This document shows, piece by piece, positions 46,701 through 58,261 of a stretch of DNA of 64,000 nucleotides. The translations under genes and the position numbers were made by a program. A model generated the notes under the pieces. The model did no database searches and was not told where the DNA came from. It saw only the letters and a program-made list of their open reading frames with translations. This DNA comes from Paralvinella palmiformis (Eukaryota; Annelida; Polychaeta; Terebellida; Alvinellidae), in the NCBI GenBank assembly GCA_025642065.1, contig JAODUP010001284.1:1-64000 (forward strand), given 5' to 3'. Within the stretch, counting starts at the first letter, position 1, and the number at the start of each line of letters is the position of its first letter.

Positions 46701-49700
46701 CCCGGCTGTGTTACCCTCAAACAAGAATGTTTTTAAGGCTGACCCTATGCCTGTGGAGTATGTTCTGCTATGTCTGTGAAATTGTGTACATTTGTAAATT
46801 ATCTTGTTTTGTATAAGACTTAATTATTGTGATCATAATGATGGGTGTATATATTATGTTGTGTGTGGAATACAAAAATCTGATTACATATCTACTTCTT
46901 TATTTACTTATCAATTCAAATACTGTCTCTGGTATGATAAATTAGGAACTTTAAGGTTATAACAGGTCATTATAATAATAATAATTACAAAACTTCTCTA
47001 GTTATAACAGGTCATTATAATAATAATAATTACAAAACTTCTCTAGCCCCAATATCCTCGAAAAGAATCAAGCTTAGTGCACACCTAGTACGGGGTTTGG
47101 GAAAACTCATAGTCTGGGTATGATGCAAAGTTCATCAATAAATAATCAGATGGAGCGGAAACTTAGGAAAGATAAGCAAGTCTGAAAAGGTGAGTTTTCA
47201 AATGGTGACAGAAAGAAACTACGCTATTTGATGACCTAGCATGGTCAGAGAATGAATTCCAAAGAGTAGGGACAGCAACCCTGGGAACAAACAACAAGTG
47301 AAAACAAGAGGAACCGAGTTCTTTCGGTTTGGGTGCTAAAGAAAGCATGGAAAATAGATATAAAGGTTCTCCTTGAGAAAGAGTTTGATAGGCATTGGTA
47401 CAGATTTTGAAAATTATGCAAGATTGAACAGGGAGATTTCAGAAGTGGGACAGAATGGGAAAACCGAGGAGACCGTGTGACAACCCTAGCTAAGCAGTTC
47501 TGAATACACTGAAGTTTTAGACTATCATTAGATGCAATGTTATAAAGAAGAGAGTTACAGTAATCAAGCCTACTACAGTGTATGAAACTAACTTATAGCC
47601 TTACTGGACCTGGAGATCTAGTAAAATATTTTGACACTAGACAGAGTGAGTGCAAAAGTTACACATTTCAGACCTCCATGAAAATTAAACATTGTGAGTT
47701 GATCACTGAGTTAATTACTCAGGCCTGTTTGCAATGTACCAATACATGTAAAACTTAAAAGTAATTCTTTGGTTGCCAATTTATCACATAGTTTCAACAT
47801 ATTGTTTTCTTTGTGTGAAATACATTGATTTAAAAACGTATAAACACTAAGTTTGTCTTGTCATTCAATAACCTTATATGGACTCATCGTGAATTTTCAG
47901 TACCATCCTTTGTGTCTTAGTAAACTCTGGCGTACCTTTGCCCAGTGAAATGCTGTCATTTATAAGTTGTTTGTGACGTCATCAGTCTCCGTTTGCATTC
48001 ACTGAGCACGCGTATATATACTAGCATATAATTAATTATCCAGATGGCTGCCAGCTTAAACTGATCCATGGAATACAAAACCTATTGTATCATTTCTACC
48101 CACACAACCAATTTCTGTACACTAGGCCCCTTCACTTAATTTGGCAATACCAAAATTTGGTGGTTTCGTCATTTTTAACATATTGGTGACAACAAAATCT
48201 GGCGAAAGTTGATTTTTGCTCTCTTTTCTAGGCCATTCAGGGGAAACCATATTTCATAGTACACCATCATAACAAAATCTGAAGCAGACTAGATCATTGG
48301 CCTTTATGTAATGAGTAATTCCATTCTAAGTAGATCTGAACTAGTAATTGACAAACTATTACTATGATAGAATGACAACAAAGGTAACTGATATGGAAGC
48401 TAAAGACAAATTGTAATTAACATGATGAGAAAGTTACATCAAACTATATATAAGGTGTAAAATATAATGTTTTCATATTATTTTTCTATTCTCAGCAAAC
48501 GAGTATAAATTATAACAAATCTTGCACGCAATATCAATGCCTTGTCTAGTGATCAAGTCAGTGACTCCTTGACATCCAATCGAAAAATTGCAGACACTCA
48601 GCTCAGCCTTAAGATGACCAGAGTCAAACCTCTACACATGTATTTGATTTTGCTACTCCACAAACTGATACTCTTAAACATGGCTGGGAAAAAAACCGAC
48701 TATTGTTTGTTATTATGAGTGATTCTGATGGGAACAACGCCAGGGACGAGTGAACTTTAAGCGAGTGATTGTTTTATTATAAATTGTAATGTGAACCGAT
48801 TGTTGAATAAATGAGAATATTACACATGTTCAGTATGTTATCAAAGTAGTGCTGTCAGAATATAGTATAATATTTTGGCGACAGGAAAAATTGGTGATAT
48901 TATGTCACTCGCCGCTTTAGCCATTATTTCATTTTCGCCAAATTAAACAGATCTGATTCTACAGTATTCAGATACAGGTCCCAGTCGAGCATTAATGTCA
49001 CACACTGCTACTAGTAATGAGTGCTGTAGCAATGGTTTGGCGACTGAAAGAAAAATATAGTGACGAATACGGCGAATGTTATAAATATGATAGAACCAGG
49101 GGCAACATGTCAGAGAAATATGTTTTCTGAAATTAAAATCGTTATCAAATGTAACACAAAGATTACGTACATGGTGTGATGTTATGACTAATGATGGTTG
49201 TAGGGAAGAAATGAGTAATGATGGAAATCTGGTTTGTTAACATTGAGCCTAAGTTTGTCATCCAGCCACCAAGTTGTATAACGGGAAAGATTACCTGGTA
49301 AATAACTAATGAGAGTATCATGAAGTAAATGAAATTAACAGTAAAAAGTAGTTAGTTGAAATATTACTTTGTTACTTCCAGTTACTTGAAAAAACACTAC
49401 TCATGTAGAGTAATTGTTTTCAAGTAGAGTAGTTTTACTTTGTTACATGACACCACTGTTACTAACACTCACATTTGAATTGAACAGCACTCACTAGATA
49501 GATTATTTGTCCTTGATATAAAAAACTATTTGCCCTTTATTTCAGGGCTCTTGGCCACTTGTCATGTAGAACAAATAACCTTTTTAAGCATTCCAAATAC
49601 TCACAACTCCTGACTAGATGCATCATAAAACTTTTAATTAATACTGATTCATAGACTAGCCTAGCACAAATTGAACAAAATAAATGTAAAAATATATCTC

Positions 49701-50130
49701 TATCACATACACATAAACCTTAGCAGGTATGCCCCTACAGGTTTTGCAGAACATTTCATCTGCTGCCTCATGAAACAGCTCCAGATATTCAAATGTCCAC
49801 TTAGAAATAAAATTATCTTTGCTTTTGCGATACAGAACGTCCCTTTGCAGTTTTCTTTTGTGAAATTATGAAGCTGAACAACGACATCTTGAATCATTTC
49901 CAGCTGATATCCTTCAGCCAATCACGGCCCACAAAACATTTGAGTGATTACTAAATCTTGCCATGAAATAGTAACTGCATCTGAGCATCACGTAACCAGC
50001 GGTTATTGTCATTGGCAGAGTAAAACATGCTGAGAACCATCGAAAATACAATCGGACAGGCGGACAACCATTAATGTCGAGCCCTGTACTGTTATTCACC
50101 CCTATATTTGCCCTTGTTGTGTTATATAAT

Positions 50131-50169
<39 letters not shown>

Positions 50170-53100
50170 GTTATATGTTGGTGATGTCAGTGATAAACAC
50201 CACAATGCATCTGGCTTCCACTGGGCTGGTCTGTATTTAACCACAGCATCCAAACTGACAAAACCTGCCATTCTACCTGCTAGGTAACTTTCTCCGCTAA
50301 GAGGCCAGCTTAGTTACGGGCGAATAAAGTTGAGGGCACAAGATCCACAGGGCAAATATAAAACGGAGGAAAAATAACCAACAGGCAAATAAAATCGAGT
50401 CCAGTTTCTCACTAGATAAACACCAGTACACAATATTCATGTTTGAATTTTGTACTTCATTAGGAAGACGAAGAAGATATATTCTAAATATTTATCTACT
50501 ATACACTGGAAAGTAATCTATTGTAAATAAAGATCTTCAAATTAACTATGAGAGTCGTCCATCTACTAATTCCAAATCTATTGTATATTCAGTGATGGCC
50601 ATCATGTTTCTCCAGTAACCTTCCATTATACACATCACCCGAAATATGGAACAATTGGCCAAACCTAACCTCAGCCCAGAGCCAGTTCAAAAGACTCATC
50701 AAATCATCACTTGTACTTTCCTACTCAATTGAAACAATGTCTAAATTAATGATGTCCTGATTGTCATTGTGCATTATTGCTTATGGCAGAATCTAGTATG
50801 CTGTTGTGTTGCTCTGTACTATATAGTACAGAGAAATCTTTGTGTACGTACCTCTGTACTATATAGTACAGAGGTACGTACACAAAGATTTCTCTGCTAC
50901 GTACCAACCACTGACATATAAAACATAGCAGTTCACCTCTAAAGGCATTTACGGTGGAGAATTTACTCTTACTAGTCTGAATAAACCCACTCAACATTAC
51001 CATGGATGTGCCAACAGTTGAGTGAGAGTGAAGCTGTGGACTCTTAAACTAAACAAAACCCAGCAAGTGAGAGAGAAAAATACATAAGTGTAAAACAAAC
51101 AGAAATATTATTATACCACATTTATATAGCACTCTTTCCTTGGTATTGTACCTCTAAACATTCCATTATATATATATATATATATATATATATGGTTATA
51201 GAGGAATGAAAGACACAGGATGTTGCTGACACTCAGGGGGAAAGCGAAAATCATCTCTTTGGTGACTTTTTACAGCATGTCCTTGGGGGATGCTCAGTTA
51301 CAAGGTAGTTTGTGAATAGCTTATTAATGAGTTGTATGTCTGTATCCTCAATCAGAATCAACAGTTTCGGGATCTGTTATTGGTACACAGAGGCATTAGG
51401 GAAAGATTATCCTATGACTAAATGGTGTTGTTGCTACCAGAAAGAGAGGGGGAGGTATCGTATACAAGGTAGATTGTTTAAAAACAAATTCCAATCTGAG
51501 ATCACAATCAGCTGATGAGATCCGATCATTGGTCATATGATCTTTGTATTAATAACTATTATTCCACTCTGTGAATGATGTATGTGATATTTTTTTAATA
51601 ACAAATATATTTATTATTAATAACAATTATATTTATTATTAATAACAATTATATTTATTATTAATAACAATTATATTTCTGTTTCAGGCTGTCAGATTAG
51701 ACAACAAGATGATGACTGGTAGGTATGAATATTTTGATAAACAAAACATTGGTCAATCATAAATTATACTGCTGGAAGGCTGAATAGTTTGTTCTGTAAA
51801 ATACAACTTTTCATATAATTTAAAAACAAATCGGCAATAGAAATAATCAAATATCTCAAAGAAACTTGTAACTATACATGTGTAAACCAAGTGTGTTGTG
51901 TATTATGGCGGCTAGCCAAACAGTCTGAGTCCATTACCACTGAATATTAGGTTAGACAGCATTGCTGCTCCTGATTTCAGCATTTTTCTATAATGCTCCA
52001 GCGATATGGTTAAATATCACTTGTATGCTGATGACATACAGCTGTATATATCACTGGATCCTGACAATGAGTTAAATTTCTCCTCTTCCTTGAAGAATTT
52101 AGAACATTGTATTGCCAATATTCGGCTATGGATGACTCAAAATCTTCTAAAACTAAATGATAATAAAACAAATATTTTATATTTGGCATCACCACATTGT
52201 GTTAAATCCCTAAAGACACCAGCATTACAGATGGATGCATCTTCGATTATCCCTAATGGGTCAGTAAAACATCTAGGGGTTATTTTTGACCAATGTATTA
52301 ACATGCATGAACATGTCACATCAGTATGCCGAGCTGCCTACTACCATCTTAAGAACATCCACTGTTTAAAAGCATTCTTGACACAAGAATCACTTGTAAC
52401 TGTAGTTCATGCCTTTGTTACATCTCGTATAGACTATTGTAACTCCCTACTATTGCAGGTGCCAGTGTCTCAGCTCAAGTCATATGGTGATTGTGCGTTT
52501 AGTGTTACAGCCCCCACTTCCAAGTCTCTTCTAAAAACACACCTATTTAAGGTCGCTTTCACAGATAAATAATTATTATCTTTTAAATCATTACAGGGTT
52601 TTTACAGACATATTATTTGGGGTATTATTAAATTACATATTATTTGTACAGCGCCTTTGAATGGCTCCTGCTAGTAAGGGCACTTTATTAAATATACATT
52701 ATTATTATAAGAGCTTTACTTGTTCTACTGCAGTAATTTAAATCCGGGAACTCCCAGCAGATAATTAGTATGGTCAGGTTTTTTTGTTGTTTATTTCCAG
52801 CTTTGAAGACGACATTTATGCTATTTGATTATGACAAAGATGGCAAGATTTACACGGCTGACATCGGACTGGTAATTAGAGCTGTTGGATTGAAGCCAAC
52901 AGAATCTGAAGTGAAAGAAATATCACATATTGTTGAAGATAATTATAGTATGTTTTATAGTTTGTGCTGTTATTCATTTCTCTGTGTGTGTGTGTGTCAA
53001 GATATACATTAATATCTATATCAATGTTATCAGTAATATATACATTAATATCAATGTTATCACTGATATATACATTAATATCATTGTTATCACTGATATA

Positions 53101-56100
53101 TACATTAATATCAATGTTATCACTGATATATACATTAATATCAATGTTATCACTGATATATACATTAATATCAATGTTATCACTGATATATACATTAATA
53201 TCATTGTTATCACTGATATATACATTAATATCATTGTTATCACTGATATATACATTAATATCAATGTTATCACTGATATATACATTAATATCAATGTTAT
53301 CACTGATATATACATTAATATCAATGTTATCACTGATATATACATTAATATCAATGTTATCACTGATATATACATTAATATCAATGTTATCACTGATATA
53401 TACATTAATATCAATGTTATCACTGATATATACATTAATATCAATGTTATCCCCTGATATATACAAATACGTTACATTGATATTCTTTAATATCAATGCC
53501 TGTATATACATTATTAAACTTTTCCTTTTGTGTATACATTAATATCAATGTTATCACCGACTGACAATACGTCCATTGCATAGTTCTTTCAATATCTTGC
53601 CTGTATGAGTGTTCACTTTCCTTTGTGTGATAGTGAAATCTGATTTTCCACCAATGGGAGCACAAAAAAGAAACTCAGAACTAATCAACAAATGTGGTCA
53701 ATTTCATCTAAGTTCGATTAGTACTTAAAATAGTGGAGACCAGTAGATGTAGACCTCTTTAATATTCCTTTTCTTTCTACTCAACCAAACAGCTAAGTGG
53801 TGGTGTCGTTATATCTAAAGGTTGTTTCATCTTTCAGTTTGCGTTGTTACCTTTGGAGCTCACTTGGCCTGCCATGTACACAAAAGTGGACATAAAACAT
53901 CAACACTTCATATTTCCTTTCTTTCTGCACCACCATATGCATGACTGATACTCAGCGAATGACTAATTCCTGTCACCTAATTTGGGTGTTTCTCAAGAAG
54001 CAAATTTTATACAACTTTTTAAAAAATCCAAGATTATGTGAAATCTAGCTTTACACTAAGGCATCATGTAATAGTTGAGCTGATAATAGGGTTACAGCAA
54101 TAATGGGAAAAGATGGAAAATTTAAACTGTTGTGGAAAGTTATAGGAATTATGTTTTATTAAAAACATTACGGAATCCTAATCCATTCATAAAATGTATA
54201 AAGGCATTGACCTTTTTTTCTGTTTTTGGTGCGTGTTTGCCTGTGAGGAGAGAATGCCCAACCCCTTACTAGGTGCACCACTGAGTTCGATTCTTTTTGA
54301 GCATATTGATGCAATAGATTAGAAGTTTTGTAATTATTATTATAAACGATAAATAAATTTAAAAACATGCCTTTTCATTAAAATTAACTGTTTAATATGT
54401 AATCACTAATTGGGTCATATTTTAACCAGAATATTTGTTAAAATTTATCACGAAAAATGTCTTTGAGAAAGGATGATGCTTATTATGTATTGGTATCGTG
54501 TTAGGAACCTAACAATAAAGGAAATGTTTGCGTTTTTAACAAATCTTACCACCACATTTACTCTCCAACAGATGGTCAAGTTGACCTTCAGACTCTTGTC
54601 ACACTGATCAGCTCAAAGGTGACCACTCCGGCTCCGGAACGAGCAGAAGATTTGATCGAGATCTTCAGGATGTACGACAAAGATGGCCGCGGCACAGTCA
54701 GGGTACAGGAAATGCATCATCTACTGACGACAGTCGGAGAGAAGCTCACTGATGAGGAGGCTGAGAATCTGCTGAAGATGTCCGGATGTGTCAGTAATGG
54801 TCTGGTAGATTATCAAAGTACGTATCCTCTATTTGTCCGTCATAGTCAATCGTTGTCTTTGTTTAAATTATTGTAAAGAATTTCTTTTATTTTCACACCT
54901 GTGCTAAATCCCTTTTATAATTTCTTTTATATTTGAGACAAATCTCCTTTATTGAATTTGTTCAGACCTTATCTCCTTAATTGAATTAAAAGACCATATA
55001 TATATATATATATATATATATTACGCTTGTACTTTATCTACTTCTCAAGTGTAAATATAGCAGAGATGTGCCTCCTGGAATTGTAATTTGTTTTTGTAAA
55101 ATCCTTAATTTACTCGTCAGACATACAATAAAATTCTTCGGCGCCAGGAGATGTCTTTATTTTAGTTACATTTAAAGTCTGTCTTACAATGAGAGGCTAA
55201 AGATTAGATGACCCTCGGTTTGAATCTCCAGTCTTCTCATCTGTGTGCTATATATACAATCATCAATTAGGTCATAAAATATTTGGTTTGTTTGAGGGGG
55301 AGGGGAGCATTATGGGCTATAAAAGGATCGAAACTGTCTACTTCTCTGGATGTTAATGTATGCAATAATTGGCTCGGTGGGTACTGAATTTTGAGTGTGA
55401 AGTTAACGATAATAGTGCACCAAATGATGACGTGTTTGTTACTATCAATTACCTATTTCTGTCATCGGCTATTGGGGCGCCTCCGTGGTCTAGCAGTAGC
55501 GTGTTGGACCACAGATTACTACCACCCATGTTCAAATCTCAGTGTGGGCATATCTGAAGGTTGTTTCGTCTTTGACTTCACCTCATTACCTTTGGAGGTC
55601 GCTCGGCCCATTCAGCTTACATTGTGCACAAAAGTGGCCATAAAACATCGATCATCAATCTGTCATCAACTATCAATGTTCAAAGTTGGCACAACATCAT
55701 TACTCAGACTGTTATATCCTTATATAACTTAATCTAAACATGTATAGCATACGTGCTGCTGTTAAGGGCTTAGTCGGAACAGGATATCGTACTCTGTTAT
55801 TGATTGCCAAACTGTAGGATCTATCAAATCCCACCGTTCTATGTGACTATCTCATGTAACTAGGCAGGTGTTTCGATATCACATTAGTTAGCTGATTGCG
55901 CTGCAAACCTCTAGGTTGTGAGTTTGAGTCCAACTTATACCCGTGTTTGTGGGATATTTCCATAGCAAGTTGTCTCTAGAACATGTGTCTCAAATGCAAA
56001 TAGCACCAAACCCAAACAAACTACTGACTCAACTGCCTGCTCATTTCCCCAGGAAGTAACCCTTTGGCTATAAATGTTAAACAAAACAATCAGTCATGTA

Positions 56101-56185
56101 ATTTACCCATCAGTTTATCATTGTTATTAATGTGTTGTCTAATTTTTCCATTACAGAATTTGTTCGTCTGGTCCTACAAGGCTGA
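43713..56185 (+). CDS. Calmodulin-like EF-hand protein, complete, 5 coding exons
   Basis: Exons: 43713-43715 (ATG only, donor GTAAGA), 51688-51718 (31 nt), 52801-52947 (147), 54572-54817 (246), 56157-56185 (29, stop TGA). All introns are GT..AG, and phases 0,1,1,1 give 151 aa. An intron right after ATG and a 31-nt second exon match the known plan of animal calmodulin genes, which supports the distant start. A fallback start is the ATG at 51709. Landmarks: [17 protein letters not shown]; loop 1 at 21-32 ([12 protein letters not shown], Asp at 12); loop 2 at 57-68 (EDNYNGQVDLQT, Thr at 12, probably inactive); loop 3 at 96-107 ([12 protein letters not shown], canonical); loop 4 at 132-143 ([12 protein letters not shown], inactive); end KFVRLVLQG. 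Probably one or two working calcium sites. Role as calcium sensor or myosin-light-chain-like subunit is inferred. The 8-kb first intron is full of repeats. Confidence 0.9.
44153..45448 (-). mobile_element. MULE-like DNA transposon with GCGAATG-type terminal repeats
   Basis: The left end GGGTTCCCGGTCAATTTGCC and the right end, read on the minus strand, GGGTATCAAGTCGATTCGCC begin inverted repeats of about 100 bp. They share CCCCACAGGACATTCGCCTC-like and GTTTGGTTCATTCGCC blocks. ATTCGCC or ATTTGCC recurs about every 15-25 bases in both arms, like subterminal transposase-binding sites. An extra partial copy of the motif lies at 45150-45190. The element sits in the first intron of the plus-strand EF-hand gene in opposite orientation. 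Flanks show TGTAGTACA and TGTAGTGTA, possibly a decayed 9-bp target duplication. Confidence 0.68.
44700..45001 (-). pseudogene. MULE transposase C-terminal exon, decayed
   Basis: The exon begins at 45001 after CTCTCTTTGCAG and reads [42 protein letters not shown] and WPPKSWSVF. After an in-frame TAA it continues FRTNNDVRD. The order LGL..Y, R-LAF-P-V-F, Y-TWI, WSVF, RTNNDVE is that of MULE transposases. The catalytic DDE region is missing. Confidence 0.7.
45449..46959. other. Intronic, no feature recognised
   Basis: Plus-strand frames at 46395-46634 and 46561-46779 show no known motif and no splice support. Confidence 0.45.
46960..47600 (-). mobile_element. LINE 3' end (CR1-like family L3), copy 2
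   Basis: The minus strand encodes [15 protein letters not shown] sequence (47348-47163: [14 protein letters not shown], then [14 protein letters not shown]), the usual carboxy end after RT in CR1/L2-type LINEs. Upstream (47350-47600) TTGCATCTAATGATAGTCTA and AGGCTTGATTACTGTAACTC fit the region before it. At the tail, about 40 bp (TTATAACAGGTCATTATAAT onward) is tandemly doubled at 46958-47045. Homologous to 37500-37990 and, inverted, to 54210-54345. Confidence 0.8.
47601..50089. other. Intronic, no feature recognised
   Basis: AT-rich sequence with only short unsupported frames. Confidence 0.45.
50090..50405. mobile_element. Possible remnant related to the MULE-like ends
   Basis: ATTCACCCCTATATTTGCCC at the left and, at the right, GGGCGAATAAAGTTGAGGGC and GGGCAAATATAAAACGGAGG carry the same ATTTGCCC/GGGCGAAT motif as the element at 44153-45448. 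A TA run lies at 50137-50167. No transposase is left. Confidence 0.4.
50829..50896. repeat. Perfect 68-bp palindrome
   Basis: Each base from 50829 to 50862 pairs with 50896 down to 50863, with no spacer (centre TACTATATAGTA). Just to the left, the 22-bp palindrome around CTCTGTACTATATAGTACAG occurs once more (50812-50833). The DNA could extrude a cruciform. It lies in the first intron of the plus-strand EF-hand gene. Confidence 0.95.
50897..51598. other. Intronic with (TA)n at 51169-51194
   Basis: No gene or element recognised apart from the TA run. Confidence 0.5.
51599..51676. repeat. 22-bp repeat abutting a splice acceptor
   Basis: Between three and four units of ATTATTAATAACAATTATAT plus TT end just before TTTCTGTTTCAG, the acceptor of the 31-nt exon at 51688. 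The array probably overlaps the branch-point region. Confidence 0.9.
52006..52720 (+). pseudogene. CR1-like LINE, RT C-terminal part with internal deletion
   Basis: Frame 52006-52572 starts just before the RT catalytic box ([17 protein letters not shown]), then [52 protein letters not shown] ([12 protein letters not shown]). It then jumps to [20 protein letters not shown], so the stretch between is deleted. The 3' tail has the CR1-type sequence TGTACAGCGCCTTTGAATGG and an ATTATTATT end near 52700. It sits inside an intron of the plus-strand EF-hand gene, same strand. A second copy begins at 63951. Confidence 0.88.
53001..53460. repeat. 30-bp minisatellite next to an EF-hand exon
   Basis: About 15 copies of TATACATTAATATCAATGTT plus ATCACTGATA, starting 54 bp after the donor at 52948. 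Only T/A alternations (ATCAATG or ATCATTG) distinguish the copies. Degenerate partial units continue to about 53560. Long frames on both strands here are artefacts. Confidence 0.95.
53795..53905 (+). mobile_element. SINE family 1, 5'-truncated
   Basis: Only the body is kept (TTGTTTCATCTTTCAGTTTG, TTACCTTTGGAGCTCACTTG, CACAAAAGTGGACATAAAAC). The tRNA-like head is missing. Confidence 0.75.
54210..54345 (+). mobile_element. LINE 3' end (family L3), copy 3, opposite orientation
   Basis: CTAGGTGCACCACTGAGTTC, GATTCTTTTTGAG and AGAAGTTTTGTAATTATTAT are the reverse complement of the ends at 37500 and 46990. Confidence 0.7.
54346..54571. other. Intronic, no feature recognised
   Basis: Ends with the acceptor CTCTCCAACAG of the 246-nt exon. 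Confidence 0.5.
54818..55473. other. Intronic with (TA)n at 54997-55020
   Basis: No gene recognised. A weak B-box-like TCGGTTTGAATCTCC lies near 55217. Confidence 0.5.
55474..55660 (+). mobile_element. tRNA-derived SINE, family 1, complete
   Basis: GGGGCGCCTCCGTGGTCTAG start, A box TGGTCTAGCAGTAGCG, altered B box ATGTTCAAATCTC, full body and tail CATAAAACATCGATCATCAA. It lies in the last intron of the plus-strand EF-hand gene. Confidence 0.88.
55881..55990 (+). mobile_element. tRNA-like SINE, family 2
   Basis: TTAGTTAGCTGATTGCGCTG is an A-box head, GTGAGTTTGAGTCC the B box, and GTGTTTGTGGGATATTTCCA the shared 3' motif. It matches the minus-strand copy at 40499. Confidence 0.65.
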
Positions 56186-56332
56186 TCCCATTCGGAAAAC
56201 AAGTCTAGACATTCCAGAGATCTGGATCTCTTCCTACAGTAAATCCTGTCTTGTGAGACTGCCACTAGCAAGCCTTGCTATGTTATTTTTTTTCAATCGC
56301 GAGTTTTCTTTTTCAAAATTAGTGTAGCTAAT

Positions 56333-56367
<35 letters not shown>

Positions 56368-58261
56368 ACTTGTGGCCTGTATCATTTTGGGAGAGCTGCA
56401 TTTTGAGTCAGTTTTGTCTTAATTTTAATCACCAAGCAATTTCTAAAAGTGTAAACAGAAGCCACAGTTAGGTTCTCTTCGGACAGTTTCAGTAGCTCAA
56501 TTGTTAGGTTTATATAAATTGGTGCTTATCGGAAATATTTTCTCTCTCAGATTAAGACATATATTTATTGGTTGTATGGAGAGGTATAGACATAAGAAAT
56601 ATTTCCATATAGGTGCTTAATATTTATGGATATATATCTGGTTACCTTAAAAACATAGATGGTTAATGTACGGTGTTACCGATCAAGAAATCCTTGTTAT
56701 ACAATTTAATCATGCTATTGAAACACTGAAAGGTATTTGAGTTTTTTGAGGGAGGGGCCTTAGTTAATGTTGAATGTTACCCAAAATTGGATATTGTTAG
56801 TCCACTGTGGATCTATTTGCGTAAAGAAGCACTAAGATTTCTCCACTTGCGTTGATGTTGACAACAAGTGACCTGTTTCTTTAATATTTCAATACTCACT
56901 CGTTGAAATTCGATTGTCGCTTTTATTACCCAATCACTTATTTGACCCATTTTAATTTTTTTAGCCATTCTTATTCTGTGAATTTACTACTTTATTCCCA
57001 TATAGTTCAAATGTAAATTGGCAACAGATACTTGTGAGTTGCGACCCTGTTCTGAAATATGTTTAATAGTTTTAAGGGTAAAGAGCATTGTATGACCCAA
57101 CAGATACAAAAGACTTCTTTGAAAATTAGCAAACATTAACCACAAATATTATATTATGATGGAGTGTGTTATATTCTGGTTTTCTTTTAGTACACTATTT
57201 GTTCAGTGACTGATTTGGGATTATTGTTCCATGTGGTCAGTTGTAAAACAAGATTTTGAAGTTGAAAACCACACTCATTATTATTATTATGTTCTAGAGA
57301 ATCTTAAATTTGTGGCATGACTTGTCAACAGTCTAGTATACAGTCTTCATTGTTGCTGTTAAAAACACTCTGGTTTACAATTTCTATCATTCTAGTTTGC
57401 AGGGATGTTTTCTAAAATAATTTTTTCTCCCCACTCTATCAGTCTCGGATTGTCTTTAAAATGCACAAAACCCTATTTCTCACTTCCCTCTCCAACTTTG
57501 TGTCCTGATTTTGTTTTCGAAGGCCTCTCATGCGTGAGTTTGCGATTAGAAATAGCATAAAATATCCATCAATGTACATACATTCAGTGTATCATCACAG
57601 GTAGGGGTACTTTGTTAAGGGATGGGATTCGATGTTATCTTAATTGTTCAGAAACTGTAAGGAATGTTGTTTATTTATGTAACAAAGTTTTTCATATTTT
57701 TGTTAACCAATCGAGAACATTGATTTTTCCTTGGACAATAAATATTATTGTTTTTGATAAATATTAGACATTTCAGTCACATTTTGATTAAATATTGACA
57801 AATAAAAGTTCACACACACATTTTTTAGCTATTATTGATTTTTTATAAAGGATTTTATTAGCTTTGTACTATTTATGTGAATAAATATAACCATGAGTCT
57901 TTGAAAACCATTCCTTATAATGTTCCTGTTGAGCTAGTTCGCTTTTCTCATTATCTCTTAACTATTAATAATATCAACTGAATTATGAACTTGTTTCTCA
58001 TTTACTGAATAAGTAAATTATATATCGTCGCAGCTTCCGTATTTACCTATATATAATATAACTACTACTTTATGTCAATTTAAAGTGGAATAGGTGCTTT
58101 AAGGAAGATAATAATAATAATAATGTTTGAAGTTGATGATCTTTTGGAAATGCTATTTCATTATGTCATCTAAGATTCAAAGAAAACATTACTTTCATTT
58201 GGAGTTTATTTGGTGAAAAAGTATACTGATATTTACATAACGAATAGCATATACAGTATGC
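56186..58261. other. Downstream of EF-hand gene; 3' UTR not delimited
   Basis: Contains CA/TA runs at 56334-56367. AATAAA occurs near 57737 and 57880, but no specific poly(A) site can be assigned. No other gene seen. Confidence 0.5.

Noticed and set aside
52876..53542. Several 140-210-aa frames rich in Ile, Asn, Leu and Tyr
   Set aside because: All come from the 30-bp array in both strands and three frames.
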